A DNA stretch of 64,000 nt from Rhodoferax sp. PAMC 29310 (GTDB taxonomy: Bacteria > Pseudomonadota > Gammaproteobacteria > Burkholderiales > Burkholderiaceae_C). Position numbers and translations under genes: made by a program. The notes under the pieces are model-generated. The model was not told where the DNA came from, did not search any database, and was given only the letters and a program-made list of their open reading frames with translations. Below are positions 63,301 through 64,000 of this stretch, in pieces (position 1 is the first letter of the stretch; every line of letters starts with the position of its first letter). The DNA lies in NCBI RefSeq assembly GCF_017948265.1, contig NZ_CP072852.1, forward strand, positions 4,526,001-4,590,000, read 5' to 3'.

Positions 63301-63473
63301 CTGATGTGTTCCAGGGAACGGGTTGGCCGGGTGCTGACGGGTTTGGGTGCTTTCTTCATGAGGTGTCCAGGGGAGAAGTTGTAGGCAGGGCCTGCCCACC
63401 GCTTGATCCCGTCAGGGGCCTTCAGCCCAAGTCGGCTTCAATCCTGCCACCAGACCGCTTCCAGAGGTCAGCT

Positions 63474-64000
63474 TCAGGGCAGCAATCGCTCAATTTTTGT
63501 CTCCATGGCCGTTTGAGGCCGATTCGATGGATGCAGCACCTCTGTCAACATCGGCAAATGCCAGTCAGGTGCACGTTTCTCAATGAACGCTTGTACGCCT
63601 TCCAGGGCGGCATCATCCATCATGTTGCAGGCCATTGTTTGCGCCGCATCAGCGTAGGCTGGCTCAATGCCTTTTTCGAGTTGGCGATAGAACAGTCCCT
63701 TTCCAAGAGCCAGGGCGACGCGCGGTTTGCTCAAAATGCTGTTCACAAGCCGGGCCACTTCTTCATCCAGCTCGGCAGGCTCTGCCACCCGGTTGATGAG
63801 TCCTTTGGCAAGCGCCTGCTGCGCGTCAATAAACGCCCCTGTCACCAACATTTCAAACGCTTGCTTGCGGCCCATATTGCGCGACAAAGCCACACTGGGC
63901 GTGGCGCAAAATAATCCCAAATTAACGCCACTGACCGCAAACCGGGCCGTGCTTGATGCGACTGCCAAATCACACATCGCGACCAACTGGCAACCCGCTG
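63474..64000 (-). CDS. Enoyl-CoA hydratase/isomerase family protein (partial, 5' end outside window)
   Basis: The visible 175 C-terminal codons include AGCQLVAMCDLAVASSTARFAVSGVNLGLFC with the conserved CDLA and GVNLGL signatures of crotonases, then ALAKGLINRVAEPAELDEEV and GVQAFIEKRAPDW. The gene starts beyond the window. After APDW, where many family members end, about 27 further residues follow to the stop at 63474, close to the degraded IS91 region, so the tail may be acquired. Reaction type (hydratase, isomerase or other) cannot be told without the oxyanion-hole half. Confidence 0.85.
   Translation of the reverse strand, partial: AGCQLVAMCDLAVASSTARFAVSGVNLGLFCATPSVALSRNMGRKQAFEMLVTGAFIDAQQALAKGLINRVAEPAELDEEVARLVNSILSKPRVALALGKGLFYRQLEKGIEPAYADAAQTMACNMMDDAALEGVQAFIEKRAPDWHLPMLTEVLHPSNRPQTAMETKIERLLP

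Overview
The window looks like a chromosomal segment of a Burkholderiales betaproteobacterium, most likely a Comamonadaceae close to Rhodoferax or Polaromonas. This rests on the GC-rich codon use, the gene families present (rpfE-recJ, DUF1631, LigE-type ligase, paired acyl-CoA dehydrogenases) and short interspersed repeats of a kind I recall from that family. I ran no search, so all family names come from reading motifs. I saw no rRNA, tRNA, CRISPR array or phage module.

Layout. 1-5060 (minus): a yciO-like gene (cut by the window edge), a DMT exporter, a PHP phosphoesterase, recJ and an rpfE-like gene, mostly overlapping. 5156-6220 (plus): a TauE/SafE sulfite exporter behind a long AT-rich dyad; it is broken by an 8-bp tandem duplication. 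6331-8019: an AidB-type acyl-CoA dehydrogenase. 8186-11442 (plus): lolC/E, lolD and a cystathionine gamma-synthase family enzyme. 11572-12774: an orphan amino-acid binding protein.

12780-23608 is the most coherent metabolic block. On the minus strand lie an ethanolamine-type permease, a glutamine-synthetase-like gamma-glutamylation enzyme, an iron alcohol dehydrogenase and an aldehyde dehydrogenase, followed by a complete spermidine/putrescine-type ABC importer. A divergent EutR-like AraC regulator sits beside them. The permease unit and the importer unit each start behind the same promoter-like element, with identical 17-bp spacing and a conserved 5' box (16896-16937 and 22464-22505). I read this as one regulon for uptake and gamma-glutamyl-dependent oxidation of an amino alcohol such as ethanolamine, without the EutBC lyase.

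23648-33189 (mostly plus): TatD, a DAACS symporter, a histidine phosphatase, an orphan RskA-like domain protein, a VOC protein, a family-6 UDG-like glycosylase carrying an in-frame repeat, a spermidine-synthase-like protein, a GspE/PilB-type ATPase, a DMT exporter and an SDR. 33196-37480 (minus): a DctP-like periplasmic protein overlapping a GGDEF-EAL receptor and a DMT exporter. 37610-44762: a quinone oxidoreductase, a Na/Pi symporter with PhoU-like tail, and the ribF-ileS-lspA cluster. 44990-48991 (plus): an HNH nuclease, a DUF1631 protein and an exported LigE-type DNA ligase. 49032-52695: a PimC/PimD-like dehydrogenase pair, YceH and purN. 52753-60124 (minus): a full MacA-MacB-outer-membrane efflux operon, a YdcF protein and MgtE.

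60125-63473 is the degraded accessory stretch: possible tiny membrane ORFs, a TPR protein, a 66-residue protein, a histidine-phosphatase fragment and a decayed IS91-type transposase joined almost directly to it. The window ends inside an enoyl-CoA hydratase gene on the minus strand.
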